A stretch of DNA of 64,000 nucleotides from Aliidiomarina sedimenti (GCF_003986955.1 NZ_PIPN01000003.1:62001-126000); one strand, 5' to 3'; positions 18,793 through 27,998 are shown, numbered from the stretch's first letter. The notes: generated by a model not told the origin, from the letters alone. Numbers and translations: made by a program.

Positions 18793-19704
18793 ATGAAGTC
18801 ACAGGGACAAGCAGGGGTAGCAAACCGGGGCAGTATTCATGGCCTGGTTTTATTGTGTCAGGTGCAACCTGCGCATCTGGCATCACTGCGCCTGAAACTG
18901 GCCAAATTACCAGCCCTGGCGGCAAGCCTTGATGAACGCTTTTCGGAGTCGTTGTTAACCGTTACCGCCGCATTCGGCGAAGATGCTTTCCGCCAACTGG
19001 GAGCTCTGGCGCCGGCCCATCGTTTTTCCGACCTGCCCTCGTTCGAGCAGAGTCCGGCGTCGCTCAACGTGACAACCGTCGATATCGCCTTGATTATCCG
19101 CTCTGAACGATATGACAGCTGTTTTTTCGCCGGCCGCGTGTTAACCGAATGGTTTGCCGCTGATGTTGAGATGCTGGCCGACTACAATTTCTTTCATTAT
19201 CTGGATAACCGTAACTTATTCGGCTTTAAATGCTGGCGCGATACCCTGCTTGGGGCTGAACGACGTAATTTACTTGCCATGCAGGCTGAGCATGAGCCGT
19301 TATGGGACCAGGGTAGTTACCTTATTTTGCAGCACCAGCGAATTGCGGATCAGGCCTGGCAACAGCTAAAGCCAGAGCAACAGGAACAGGTTATAGGGCG
19401 GAATAAATTAAGCGGCGAGCCGATCCTGACTGACCGCCCAAACCATTTCAGCAAAGTCCAGGAGCATCTGGGGCAGGCGCTACTGTGGCATCAGATGCCG
19501 ATCGCCAGTATGAATGAACAAAGCCATCTCGAACTGCTTTGGAGTAATACCCCTGAATCCGCCCATCGCTGGTTAGCGCAGCGAATTGAAGACGATGAAG
19601 ATGGCTTTCGGGACCCGATCCTGGACTACCAGGACAACCTGCTAAGCGCCGCTTTTTTTGTGCCGCCGTTACCCTGGTTCGAACACCTTAAATCGGTTTT
19701 CTAA
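18793..19704 (+). CDS. DyP-type peroxidase homologue (YfeX-like) lacking catalytic residues
   Basis: A 303-residue protein that follows the E. coli YfeX sequence along its length as I recall it: [38 protein letters not shown] and [12 protein letters not shown] all have counterparts. The proximal haem histidine is kept (H218 in PNHFSKV). The distal GxxDG motif, normally GFVDGTENP, reads GFKCWRDTL at 144-152, so the catalytic Asp is C147; the distal Arg position is W232. It may bind haem but should not be an ordinary peroxidase. It lies 39 bases after the glycosyltransferase and its stop overlaps the stop of argR by 3 bases. Confidence 0.75.
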   Translation: MKSQGQAGVANRGSIHGLVLLCQVQPAHLASLRLKLAKLPALAASLDERFSESLLTVTAAFGEDAFRQLGALAPAHRFSDLPSFEQSPASLNVTTVDIALIIRSERYDSCFFAGRVLTEWFAADVEMLADYNFFHYLDNRNLFGFKCWRDTLLGAERRNLLAMQAEHEPLWDQGSYLILQHQRIADQAWQQLKPEQQEQVIGRNKLSGEPILTDRPNHFSKVQEHLGQALLWHQMPIASMNEQSHLELLWSNTPESAHRWLAQRIEDDEDGFRDPILDYQDNLLSAAFFVPPLPWFEHLKSVF

Positions 19705-20165
19705 ACCCGTTCAAACAGCTCTTGCACTTTGGTCAGGGTAAAATCGATGTTGGCTACTTTGACCGGCGCAATGAAGATGGTGTCGTCGCCAGCAATCGTC
19801 CCCAGTACACCTTCTTTGCGGCCCACGGAGTCGAGCAGGCGAGCGATAAGCTGGGCGGCGCCGGGCGAGGTGCGGATAATAACCATCACATCATTGTGCT
19901 CAATTTCAAGCACCAGCTGACGTACCGGGCTTTTCGCCGAGGGGACACTGAGTTCGCTGGGCAGACAGTAAACCATCTCCTGCTTCGCATTACGGGTGCG
20001 TACCGCGCCGTATTTGCTCAGCATGCGGGACACTTTGGACTGACTGATGTTGGTAAAGCCCTGCGCTTTTAGCTCGTCAACGATAGCGGTTTGTGAGCCA
20101 TAACGTTCTTCTTTAAGGAGCGCTTTAAACTGCTCAGTTAACTGATCCTGCTGTGAGTTTGCCAT
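19701..20165 (-). CDS. argR: Arginine repressor ArgR
   Basis: A 154-residue protein, close to the 156 of E. coli ArgR. The N-terminal winged helix (about 1-70) contains [19 protein letters not shown], and the C-terminal hexamerisation and arginine-binding domain contains [18 protein letters not shown] and [10 protein letters not shown]. With L-arginine it represses arginine biosynthesis and activates catabolism. I start at the ATG at 20165; a longer in-frame start at 20261 adds 32 residues foreign to the family. It diverges from mdh as in E. coli, and overlaps the 3' end of the DyP-like gene. I found no convincing ARG box in the intergenic region. Confidence 0.95.
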   Translation of the reverse strand: MANSQQDQLTEQFKALLKEERYGSQTAIVDELKAQGFTNISQSKVSRMLSKYGAVRTRNAKQEMVYCLPSELSVPSAKSPVRQLVLEIEHNDVMVIIRTSPGAAQLIARLLDSVGRKEGVLGTIAGDDTIFIAPVKVANIDFTLTKVQELFERV

Positions 20166-20310
20166 AGTCGCTTCTAACTGGTTCAACTTATGTTGTAAGT
20201 GTACCTGAGACATCTGCAAACGCCTAGTAGGCTGCGCCTTTCGGTTGTTTTTTGGACCCAAATCCAGTAAGGTTTTAGCCCTCTCAATTCCAAGTTAAAT
20301 GGAGTACATC

Positions 20311-21246
20311 ATGAAAGTAGCAGTGTTAGGCGCCGCTGGCGGTATCGGTCAGGCGTTATCATTATTGTTAAAAACTCAGTTACCTGCGGGATCTGATTTA
20401 GCCTTATTTGATATCGCACCAGTAACCCCGGGTGTCGCTGTCGATCTGAGCCATATTCCGACTGCCGTTAGCATCAAAGGATACGGTGAAGATGGATTAG
20501 CTACTGCACTGCAAGGTGCTGATATCGTGTTGATTCCAGCTGGTGTACCGCGTAAGCCGGGAATGGACCGTTCTGACTTGTTCAACATGAACGCCGGTAT
20601 TATCAAGAACCTGGTTGAAGCCTGTGCGGACAACTGCCCTGAAGCCTGCATCGGTATTATTACCAACCCGGTCAATACCACAGTAGCGATTGCCGCTGAA
20701 GTGCTGAAGAAAAAAGGTGTCTACGACAAAAATAAACTGTTTGGCGTAACCACTCTGGACGTAATCCGTGCCGAGACATTTGTAGCGGAGCTGAAAGGTA
20801 AGAACCCAGCGGATATCCATGTGCCAGTGATTGGTGGCCATAGTGGCACCACGATTCTGCCATTGTTATCTCAGGTTGAAGGTATTGAGTTTAGCCAGGA
20901 CGAAATTGAACAACTGACTCACCGTATCCAGAATGCTGGGACTGAAGTGGTCGAAGCCAAAGCGGGCGGTGGCTCTGCAACCCTGTCCATGGGTCAGGCT
21001 GCAGCACGTTTCTGCTTATCGCTGGCACGTGCCAAGCAAGGCGAAGCTGTGACTGAATACGCCTATGTTGAAGGTGACGGCAGCGATGCACCGTTTTTCG
21101 CGCAAGCAGTTAAACTAGGCAAAGACGGTGTGGTTGAAATCCTGCCATATGGCCAGTTGAGCGACTTCGAAGCGAAAGCGAAAGCAGACATGTTAGATGG
21201 TCTGAAAGGTGATATTCAGACCGGTATTGAATTCGCTAACCAGTAA
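20311..21246 (+). CDS. mdh: Malate dehydrogenase
   Basis: A 311-residue NAD-dependent malate dehydrogenase (E. coli 312), interconverting malate and oxaloacetate in the TCA cycle. The N-terminal Rossmann motif is [32 protein letters not shown] holds the mobile loop arginines and the catalytic histidine lies in VIGGHSG. I start at the ATG at 20311, which has GGAG at 20301-20304; an ATG 12 bases upstream lies within that ribosome-binding site. It is divergent from argR and followed by its own terminator. In E. coli mdh is repressed by ArcA, which is encoded elsewhere in this window. Confidence 0.97.
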   Translation: MKVAVLGAAGGIGQALSLLLKTQLPAGSDLALFDIAPVTPGVAVDLSHIPTAVSIKGYGEDGLATALQGADIVLIPAGVPRKPGMDRSDLFNMNAGIIKNLVEACADNCPEACIGIITNPVNTTVAIAAEVLKKKGVYDKNKLFGVTTLDVIRAETFVAELKGKNPADIHVPVIGGHSGTTILPLLSQVEGIEFSQDEIEQLTHRIQNAGTEVVEAKAGGGSATLSMGQAAARFCLSLARAKQGEAVTEYAYVEGDGSDAPFFAQAVKLGKDGVVEILPYGQLSDFEAKAKADMLDGLKGDIQTGIEFANQ

Positions 21247-21267
21247 CCAGGTTAGGTTCTGTCGAGT

Positions 21268-21296
21268 AAGCCCCGCGCACATTGCGGGGCTTTTTT
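21268..21296 (+). terminator. Rho-independent terminator of mdh
   Basis: A 9-bp stem (AAGCCCCGC at 21268-21276 with GCGGGGCTT at 21284-21292), 7-base loop and T-run to 21296, 21 bases after the mdh stop. It faces the end of the convergent c-di-GMP receptor gene. Confidence 0.9.
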
Positions 21297-21323
21297 ATGG
21301 CTGAACTTATAGCTAAAAGAGGC

Positions 21324-24300
21324 TTAGCGGGAAGACTCGCTAAACCATTTGAGGGCATGCTCAATCGGCATTGGTCCGCCAAACAGGTAGCCCTGCATTA
21401 AATAACAGCCGCGGGCTAACAGCCAACTGCGTTGCGCTTCACTCTCGACGCCTTCAGCAATGCATACTTTATCCAGATTGCTGGCCATCGCCAGAATCGA
21501 CTCAATGATGGCTTCATCGGAACGGTCACAACCAATATCGGTGGTGAAGGTGCGATCAATTTTGATCACGTTAAGCGGAAACTCCTTGAGGTAGCGTAGC
21601 GACGAGTAGCCGGTGCCAAAGTCGTCGAGCATCAGTTGAATGCCCAGATCACGCAACCGGTTCATAATCTGACTGGCGCGCAGTGTTTCTTCGATGAGGA
21701 CACCTTCGGTCAGTTCCAGCCGCAGTGCAGAGGGCGGCAGATCAAAGTCCTGTAGCAGGTTTTGCAGCTGTTCAATCAGATCATCCTGCTCAAGATGGCG
21801 CACCGAAAGGTTCACTGACAGGTATAAGTCTGGCTGCAGCGCACGGAGTTCTTTCAGATCGAGACACGCCTGGCGCAGAGCGACATTAGTCATGGTGACA
21901 ATGACCCCGAGCTCTTCAGCCACGGGTATAAATACGTCGGGACTGATGTTGTTGTTCTCATGCTGCCAGCGCATCAGCAGCTCGACGCCGACGCATTGGT
22001 TGCGTGCGGCGTTAACAATGGGTTGGTAGCTATTGGTTAGCAATTGCTGACTGACGGCATGCTTGAGTTCTACTTCAAGGTTGAGCTGGGCCCGTACCCT
22101 GGTGTCCATTTCGTCCTTAAACAGGCGGTAGCAATTGCGGCCTGCGTCTTTGGCGTGGTACATAGCGACGTCGGCATGCTTGAGCAATTCTTCACGAGTC
22201 TGACCGTGCTGCGGGTGCAGGGCGACACCTATGCTGGGTGAGACGCGGATATGATGTTTATCGATGACAAGGGGCTCATTAACGGTGTGCAGGACGCGTT
22301 GTGCGGTCTCCTCAACTGCGCGCAGACTATTGGCATGAAGCAGAATAATAAATTCATCGCCGCCCAGGCGCGCGACAGTGTCGACACTGCGCAGACAGTG
22401 CTGAACCCGTTCAGCAATTACGCACAGAAGTTTGTCGCCGATACTATGCCCCAGCGAGTCGTTAATTTGTTTGAAGCGGTCGAGGTCCATGAACATCAGG
22501 GCGACCTGCTTCTTTTCCTCCAGCGCCAGGGTTTCGTCAATTCGCTGGTTGAGCAGAGCCCGGTTCGGCAAACCGGTCAGAGCGTCGTAGTTAGCCAGCC
22601 TGCGGAGCTGATGCTCAGCTTCCTTTTGTGCTCTGATGTCGGTAAAAACGATGACATAGGCACGGCTACCAATGGAATCGTCCGCCACTGCACTGATGTT
22701 AATGATAACGGGGACCTCGTCGTTATCCACCAGGCGGATAACATCCTCATTGCGCCATTGCTGCCCCGGACGTAACTGCTTAATAATATCGCGGTAGTAG
22801 TGCAGGCGCTCTGCACTCAGATTCATGAAATTGAAGTCGTTTATTTTGTCATGCTCAATACCAAGTGCATCGCAGAACGCGCGGTTAGCGGTCAATGGCA
22901 TCTGATCCCCATCCAGTAGCAGGACCCAGTCTTTGGTTTGCTCAATGGCTTTACCAAACAGCAACGCTTTTTCCTCGTTGCTGCGTTCGTGAGTAATATT
23001 CTGGAAGGCACCGGTAACCCGTTCTACAGTGCCGTCTCGGTTGCGGCGGGTGACTTGTCCGACATCGCGGTACCAGAGCCAGCGTCCGTCCGCGTGACGT
23101 AAACGGTAGGTACAGGAGAAGTCGTTGCGCTGACCACGCTGTAATTGTTGCCATGACTGCAGATAGTCGTCGAGGTCACGGCGGTGGATGCGACTTTGAT
23201 GGATCGCCATCGTCATATCCGGCTCATCGTCACTATACCCGAGCTCCAGCTGCATGCGGGTTTCGAATAAACGGTCCCCTTCATAATGCCAGTCCCAAAT
23301 ACCGCTATTGGTGGCTCCGATGGCCAGCTGCAAACGTTCTTCGCTGCGCTCAGCGCGTGCTTTGCTCTCAATGATACGCTGATGCTGCTGGTAGCGGTAT
23401 TTGAGGAAAGATGCCAGAGCGAGGGAAACAATCAGAATATAGCTAACCCAGGCTGTCGGCGAAAGCAGCGGGTGGTATGCCACCTGTATGGTTAGGGTGG
23501 CAGTTTCAGCGTAGTTACCGTTGCGCGGATCGATAGCGCGAACCGTGAGTGTATGGTGACCGGGTGGCAGTCGGGGAAAGGAAATGCTGGCCTCCTGGGT
23601 ACGCGCAATATAAACGGGTTCCGGGCCTTCCAGGCTATATGAATAAAACACCATATGGGGCCGTTCGAAACTATTGGTAGAAACGTCGATGCGGATCCCC
23701 GGGGTATTGTAGTTGAGATCGATATGCGAGCCGTTGAGATCGGCAAGCGGCGAGTTTAGCCGCTCGCCACTGGTAATGAAGTTGACGCCACTGATGCGGG
23801 TATTAAGCGTACGCTGAGCGGGTTTCAAGTCGCTTGGGTTGAACAGAGTGAGGCCCCGCATCGACCCGTAGGCGATGCGGCCATCGTTAAGCCGGACACT
23901 GGCGTTGGCATTGAATTCATTGCTACTGGCGCCATCCATGTAGCTAAACCGTTCGTGGTGGAGGGTTTGCGGATGGAACCGAATAATACCCTGCATCGAG
24001 CTGAACCAGAGGTAGCCATATTGATCAAGGTGACCCTGGTAGAGAGAACTGGCTGGCAAACCGTCGTTAATACCCAGGTTGACTTCAGGCTTGAGAGTCT
24101 CCGCATCCAACGCCAGCAGACCGTGGCGTAGCATGGTAAACCAGATCCGCCCCTGGTCGTCGTAGACAAAACTTTCCGGATAAATAAGTGAATAGAGCTG
24201 GTAGGGTTCATGGCGGTACAGACGACGCAATGAATTGTCCTGCATGTCAAACAGCCACAATTCGCTGGCCAGACCAAGGAAAAGCGCATCCGGGTTGTCT

Positions 24301-25847
24301 CTGGGGCTACCGAGAATGGTATGAACATTCATCAGGTCAAACTGCAAATGGTCGAAGTCAGTGTAGCGTTGCAGGCGGTATTCTTTAGTGTCAAAGACAT
24401 AGAGCCCTTCGGCATTGGCAAACCAGAGACGGTCCCCAATCAGATTGTAACCCCAGAAATAGTCTTCCAGCAGGTCCGCGTCGGCCTGGTTGTCAACAAG
24501 CTCGTGTAATGGCGTTAGTGAGCCGTCCTCTACATTAAATAAGTACATGTATTCAGCATGATAGAGCCAGATATGATTAGCGTTCTGAGGGTCGGGGAAT
24601 ATGTCGTAGACGGTGCCTTCATGAATATACGCGGAGTCATGCTGAGTATAGAAATGGACTTCATGAGAGCCATCCGGATTGAGCTGATTAAGACCATTCT
24701 GGGTGCCCACCCATAGTCGTTGGTCGAGGTCTTCAGCTAAGGTCCAGACCTGGTTACTACTGAGGTCAGGGTATGGGCCGATGCCCTGCGCCATGATATG
24801 GAACTGACGTGTTGACGGGCGCCAGTGGAAGAGGCCATTGAAAGCGGTTCCAAGCCAGAGATTGCCCTGCCCGTCAAGGGTCAGGTGGTGGATGCTGTTG
24901 TCGAATATAGCTCTTTCGGTATCCTCAAAACGCAATAACAGGCTGGCCTGAGGGTCATCAGGAGTATAGGTATAGAGACCATTCTGGGTCGCTAACAGTA
25001 GTTGACCGTCGTGATCGATCATTTGCCATACATTCTGTACCGGGTCACGCACGGTTGCCGTCGGCATAGGTGAGTTGGTGCGTAACGCACTGAGAACCTG
25101 GGTCAGATCGAGCGAATACAGTCCCTGTACAGTCGCGACATAAAGTTCATCGTCGAATTGGTAAAGATATTTGGTATTGATTTCATCCGCATGTGCGTCG
25201 TGCATGTTGGGCAAATAATCAACCGCCTGATGCTGTCCGGTTTCCGTGTGGTAGACCTGAAGACCACTGGAGGTGGCCAGGAAGACGAATTCGTCAATCG
25301 CCAGAGCATGCCGTAACAGGTCGTAGTAGTCTTCGCTGTTCTGCGCCACTTCGAAGAGCAGGCTACTGTCCATTTCGTCGGGGTGCAGCTGGCGCAGGCT
25401 GGTTTCAGTGACCAGGTAATACCGATCGCGATGGACGAAGATATCGGTGACTTCGGCGAACCACCAGTCATCAGACATCTCTGCGTCCATACGCTTCTTA
25501 AACTCGCGGTCGCCCGGGCTGAGGCTAAATACGCCCTGGGTCGGGATAGCAACCCAGATTGTTTTATCGTCAGTCTGCGCGATCATCGAGATATAATTGG
25601 TCTGGAACAGGTTGTCAGGGCCGTTGACCGACTGGAAGCGATAGCCATCGAAGCGATTCAAGCCATTTTCGGTAGCAACCCACAAGAAACCATCATGGTC
25701 CAGGAGGACTCCTGTGACCGAATTCTGTGATAGCCCGTGATGGACTGAATAGTGCTCGATTCTGATTGTATCATTCGCAGTAGTTTCAGTTGTGGTAACT
25801 AAAAACAACGAAAGACAAAGAGCGAGCCAGCAGACTAATCCCTTCAT
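21324..25847 (-). CDS. Membrane receptor with Reg_prop propeller, PAS, GGDEF and EAL domains
   Basis: A 1507-residue protein with a signal peptide (1-24), a periplasmic two-component-type beta-propeller (about 30-700; repeats such as DGFLWVATENGLNRFDG and DQRLWVGTQNGLNQL), a Y_Y_Y-like domain (about 700-780), one membrane helix (about 792-817), two PAS domains (about 845-970 and 975-1090), GGDEF (intact GGDEF near 1162-1166) and EAL. The EAL motif reads ELL near 1288, but NLSV, ELTEG, DDFGTGYSS, KID and AEGVES are present, so it could still be a c-di-GMP phosphodiesterase; the GGDEF could be active or regulatory. The ligand, perhaps a carbohydrate, is unknown. It is a single gene. Confidence 0.92.
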   Translation of the reverse strand: MKGLVCWLALCLSLFLVTTTETTANDTIRIEHYSVHHGLSQNSVTGVLLDHDGFLWVATENGLNRFDGYRFQSVNGPDNLFQTNYISMIAQTDDKTIWVAIPTQGVFSLSPGDREFKKRMDAEMSDDWWFAEVTDIFVHRDRYYLVTETSLRQLHPDEMDSSLLFEVAQNSEDYYDLLRHALAIDEFVFLATSSGLQVYHTETGQHQAVDYLPNMHDAHADEINTKYLYQFDDELYVATVQGLYSLDLTQVLSALRTNSPMPTATVRDPVQNVWQMIDHDGQLLLATQNGLYTYTPDDPQASLLLRFEDTERAIFDNSIHHLTLDGQGNLWLGTAFNGLFHWRPSTRQFHIMAQGIGPYPDLSSNQVWTLAEDLDQRLWVGTQNGLNQLNPDGSHEVHFYTQHDSAYIHEGTVYDIFPDPQNANHIWLYHAEYMYLFNVEDGSLTPLHELVDNQADADLLEDYFWGYNLIGDRLWFANAEGLYVFDTKEYRLQRYTDFDHLQFDLMNVHTILGSPRDNPDALFLGLASELWLFDMQDNSLRRLYRHEPYQLYSLIYPESFVYDDQGRIWFTMLRHGLLALDAETLKPEVNLGINDGLPASSLYQGHLDQYGYLWFSSMQGIIRFHPQTLHHERFSYMDGASSNEFNANASVRLNDGRIAYGSMRGLTLFNPSDLKPAQRTLNTRISGVNFITSGERLNSPLADLNGSHIDLNYNTPGIRIDVSTNSFERPHMVFYSYSLEGPEPVYIARTQEASISFPRLPPGHHTLTVRAIDPRNGNYAETATLTIQVAYHPLLSPTAWVSYILIVSLALASFLKYRYQQHQRIIESKARAERSEERLQLAIGATNSGIWDWHYEGDRLFETRMQLELGYSDDEPDMTMAIHQSRIHRRDLDDYLQSWQQLQRGQRNDFSCTYRLRHADGRWLWYRDVGQVTRRNRDGTVERVTGAFQNITHERSNEEKALLFGKAIEQTKDWVLLLDGDQMPLTANRAFCDALGIEHDKINDFNFMNLSAERLHYYRDIIKQLRPGQQWRNEDVIRLVDNDEVPVIINISAVADDSIGSRAYVIVFTDIRAQKEAEHQLRRLANYDALTGLPNRALLNQRIDETLALEEKKQVALMFMDLDRFKQINDSLGHSIGDKLLCVIAERVQHCLRSVDTVARLGGDEFIILLHANSLRAVEETAQRVLHTVNEPLVIDKHHIRVSPSIGVALHPQHGQTREELLKHADVAMYHAKDAGRNCYRLFKDEMDTRVRAQLNLEVELKHAVSQQLLTNSYQPIVNAARNQCVGVELLMRWQHENNNISPDVFIPVAEELGVIVTMTNVALRQACLDLKELRALQPDLYLSVNLSVRHLEQDDLIEQLQNLLQDFDLPPSALRLELTEGVLIEETLRASQIMNRLRDLGIQLMLDDFGTGYSSLRYLKEFPLNVIKIDRTFTTDIGCDRSDEAIIESILAMASNLDKVCIAEGVESEAQRSWLLARGCYLMQGYLFGGPMPIEHALKWFSESSR

Positions 25848-26121
25848 GCAGGTCCATTTGTATTTTAATTATTATTAACAAAATGATAATAGATGGTTTT
25901 GGGAGTGAAATAAACGTATGAGATTGGGGGGGAAGGGGCTCAGCCTAAAAAAATGCGGGGAAAATTAGCGAATGAAAGTTTCATTTTACGAATGTAAGTG
26001 TTCGCTATTTTCTAATGCTTTAGTATCAGTACAGTTTTAACAAAGCAGGCCAGGCAGAGCGAGTGCCTGCGCCTGATTGAGAACATGAACTGATTATAAA
26101 ATCTAATAGATCGAACTGTCT
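25848..26121. promoter_or_regulatory. Upstream region of the GGDEF/EAL gene
   Basis: The 274 bases between ispB and the GGDEF/EAL gene hold no gene. The part next to the GGDEF/EAL start (25850-25910) is AT-rich, suggesting its promoter, and the middle carries the repeats described separately at 25960-26012. Confidence 0.4.
25960..26012. repeat. Nested inverted and direct repeats, possible operator
   Basis: GAAAATTAGCGAA at 25960-25972 pairs with TTCGCTATTTTC at 26001-26012 apart from one bulged base. Inside lies a 15-base palindrome, AATGAAA-G-TTTCATT at 25971-25985. In addition CGAATGAAAGT (25969) and CGAATGTAAGT (25989) are 11-base direct repeats with one mismatch, starting exactly 20 bases apart, the spacing of two sites on one DNA face. 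On the minus strand a seven-T run follows shortly, so it might also serve as the ispB terminator. Confidence 0.5.
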
Positions 26122-27096
26122 TCAGGCAACTCGCTTAACGGCAATTCGTGCCAGCGCGAGCAGCGCCTCTTTGTAGTCGCTGTCAGGCACCAGAGCAAGC
26201 GCGTCAATGGCTTTGTCTGTTTCTTCGATGGCTTTACGCTGAGCGTAACCGATCGCATCGGTTTCCTTCATCGTCTGCATAACCATGGAAAGCTTATCCC
26301 GCTGGCCACCTTGCTCAATAGCCTGCTTTATCATTGCTGACTGCTCGTCAGAGCCGTGCCACATGGCGTAGAGCAACGGCAGGGTGGGTTTACCTTCGGC
26401 TAGATCGTCGCCGACTTCTTTGCCCATAGCCTCGGCGTCGGCGGTGTAATCAAGAATATCGTCGACCAGCTGAAACGCTGTCCCCAGGTGACGGCCGTAG
26501 GCTGCCATGGCCTCTTCCACCTCTGCTGGTTGTTCGCTAAGCACTGCACCCAGCTGGGTTGCGGCTTCAAACAGGCGGGCTGTTTTGCTGTAAATAACCG
26601 CAAAGTAACGGGCCTCTGTGGTGTCCGGGTCATTGCAGTTCATCAGCTGCATGACTTCACCTTCGGCGATTACGTTGGTAGCGTCCGCCAGAATGTCCAT
26701 CACCCGCATCGACTGCATCGAAACCATCAGCTGGAAGGCACGTGAGTAAAGAAAGTCACCAACCAGTACACTGGCTTCATTGCCGAACTTGGCATTTGCG
26801 GTTTCACGCCCTCTACGCATGTCGGACTCATCAACCACATCGTCATGCAGCAGGGTTGAGGTGTGAATAAACTCAACCACCGCAGCCAGCGTATGGTGGT
26901 GGTCTCCCTGGTAGTTAAATGCTCGTGCCGACAGTACCGCAAGCAGAGGACGTAAACGCTTACCACCCGCACTGACAATATAAAGACCCAATTGATTAAT
27001 AAGCGCGACGTCAGAGCGCAACTGCGTCATAATAAGAGTATCAACTGCGTTCATATCAGCTTCAGAAAGGCGTTTGATCGCCGCTAGATCCATCAT
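26122..27096 (-). CDS. ispB: Octaprenyl diphosphate synthase
   Basis: A 324-residue trans-polyprenyl synthase (E. coli IspB 323) that elongates farnesyl diphosphate with isopentenyl diphosphate to make the ubiquinone and menaquinone side chain. The first Asp-rich motif is LLHDDVVDESDMRRG, the second is QLVDDILDY, and GGKRLRP binds substrate. Two ATG codons lie in tandem at the start; either may be used. It is divergent from rplU, the arrangement found in E. coli and many gammaproteobacteria. Product chain length (C40) is inferred from similarity only. Confidence 0.95.
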   Translation of the reverse strand: MMDLAAIKRLSEADMNAVDTLIMTQLRSDVALINQLGLYIVSAGGKRLRPLLAVLSARAFNYQGDHHHTLAAVVEFIHTSTLLHDDVVDESDMRRGRETANAKFGNEASVLVGDFLYSRAFQLMVSMQSMRVMDILADATNVIAEGEVMQLMNCNDPDTTEARYFAVIYSKTARLFEAATQLGAVLSEQPAEVEEAMAAYGRHLGTAFQLVDDILDYTADAEAMGKEVGDDLAEGKPTLPLLYAMWHGSDEQSAMIKQAIEQGGQRDKLSMVMQTMKETDAIGYAQRKAIEETDKAIDALALVPDSDYKEALLALARIAVKRVA

Positions 27097-27208
27097 TTCG
27101 GTTCTGTCTCACAGGTCACGATTTGGCGCAGATTTTACAGGATCCTTGCAATTTCGCCAGTGTTCTGATGGTTAGTTAGCAAAAGCTTGATTTTTTACCA
27201 ATTTGCCC

Positions 27209-27237
27209 TTGCGTTAGTGGCATATTTTGCGTAAAAT
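27209..27237 (+). promoter_or_regulatory. Predicted sigma-70 promoter of rplU-rpmA
   Basis: -35 TTGCGT at 27209-27214 and -10 TAAAAT at 27232-27237 with ideal 17-base spacing. It lies 52 bases ahead of the rplU start and fits the position expected for a highly expressed ribosomal protein operon. Confidence 0.6.
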
Positions 27238-27289
27238 TCGCGCCCTGAATTGAGTTTTGAGCGCCCTGTCGGGGCAGTGGAGAAGAATT

Positions 27290-27601
27290 ATGTACGCGGT
27301 TTTCCAAAGTGGCGGTAAGCAACACCGTGTCGCTGAAGGCCAAGTTGTACGCTTGGAGAAGTTAGAAGTCGCAACTGGTGATACAGTTGAGTTTGATCAG
27401 GTTTTAATGCTGTCAAACGGTGACGACGTGACTATTGGTGCGCCTTTCGTGAAAGGTGGCAAGGTTACAGCTGAAGTTGTAAACCATGGCCGTAACGACA
27501 AAGTGAACATTGTTAAGTTCCGTCGTCGTAAGCACTCACGTACTCAGATGGGCCACCGTCAGTGGTTCACTGAAGTGAAAATCACTGGTTTTGGCGCCTA
27601 A
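27290..27601 (+). CDS. rplU: 50S ribosomal protein L21
   Basis: A 103-residue protein, the same length as E. coli L21, beginning [14 protein letters not shown]. It binds 23S rRNA in the large subunit. The start at 27290 follows GGAGAAG at 27279-27285; in-frame codons upstream are not part of the family. The C-terminal [15 protein letters not shown] is the usual basic rRNA-binding tail. It forms an operon with rpmA 17 bases downstream; obgE follows after a terminator. Confidence 0.97.
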   Translation: MYAVFQSGGKQHRVAEGQVVRLEKLEVATGDTVEFDQVLMLSNGDDVTIGAPFVKGGKVTAEVVNHGRNDKVNIVKFRRRKHSRTQMGHRQWFTEVKITGFGA

Positions 27602-27618
27602 TTAAGGAGTAACGACAC

Positions 27619-27876
27619 ATGGCACATAAAAAGGCAGGTGGTTCAACCAAGAACGGTCGTGACTCAGAGTCTAAACGTCTGGGTGTGAAGCGTTATGGTG
27701 GTGAATCTGTATTAGCAGGTAACATCCTGGTTCGTCAGCGCGGCACTCGTTTCCACGCTGGGGACAATGTTGGTGTTGGTCGCGACCACACCTTGTTCGC
27801 AAAGTCTGACGGCAAAGTTTCTTTTGACGTCAAAGGCCCGAACAATCGCAAGTTTATAAGCGTTGTAGCTGAGTAA
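27619..27876 (+). CDS. rpmA: 50S ribosomal protein L27
   Basis: An 85-residue protein, the same length as E. coli L27, beginning [17 protein letters not shown]. The flexible N-terminal tail reaches the peptidyl-transferase centre and helps position tRNA. It has no N-terminal extension of the kind removed by Prp protease in Firmicutes. A Shine-Dalgarno AAGGAG lies before it. It is the second gene of the rplU operon and is followed by a strong terminator. Confidence 0.97.
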   Translation: MAHKKAGGSTKNGRDSESKRLGVKRYGGESVLAGNILVRQRGTRFHAGDNVGVGRDHTLFAKSDGKVSFDVKGPNNRKFISVVAE

Positions 27877-27912
27877 GTTTTACTCACTTCTATCGCGCGT
27901 ATAGCGAAACAG

Positions 27913-27945
27913 AAACCCCGCGTTTGTCGCGGGGTTTTTTGTTTT
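27913..27945 (+). terminator. Rho-independent terminator after rpmA
   Basis: A 10-bp stem AAACCCCGCG (27913-27922) with CGCGGGGTTT (27928-27937), 5-base loop, then a T-rich tail. It would separate the ribosomal genes from obgE or attenuate read-through into it. Confidence 0.9.
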
Positions 27946-27970
27946 GTCTGCTACAGGTTCTGTAGCAGAC
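27946..27970 (+). repeat. 11-bp perfect inverted repeat before obgE
   Basis: GTCTGCTACAG (27946-27956) and CTGTAGCAGAC (27960-27970) with a 3-base loop. It starts at the end of the rpmA terminator tail and ends 31 bases before the obgE start. It could be an RNA hairpin in the obgE leader or a dyad operator. No T-run follows, so it is not a second terminator. Confidence 0.6.
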
Positions 27971-27998
27971 TGAAAGTTTTAACAGTTAAGGCAGGTAA

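Noticed and set aside
20166-20310. ARG boxes in the argR-mdh gap
   Set aside because: No pair of TGAATWWWWATTCA-like sequences was found by eye.
23825-24328. A 167-codon minus-strand frame inside the GGDEF/EAL gene in another frame
   Set aside because: Out-of-frame reading of the beta-propeller region; no domain and no separate start signal.
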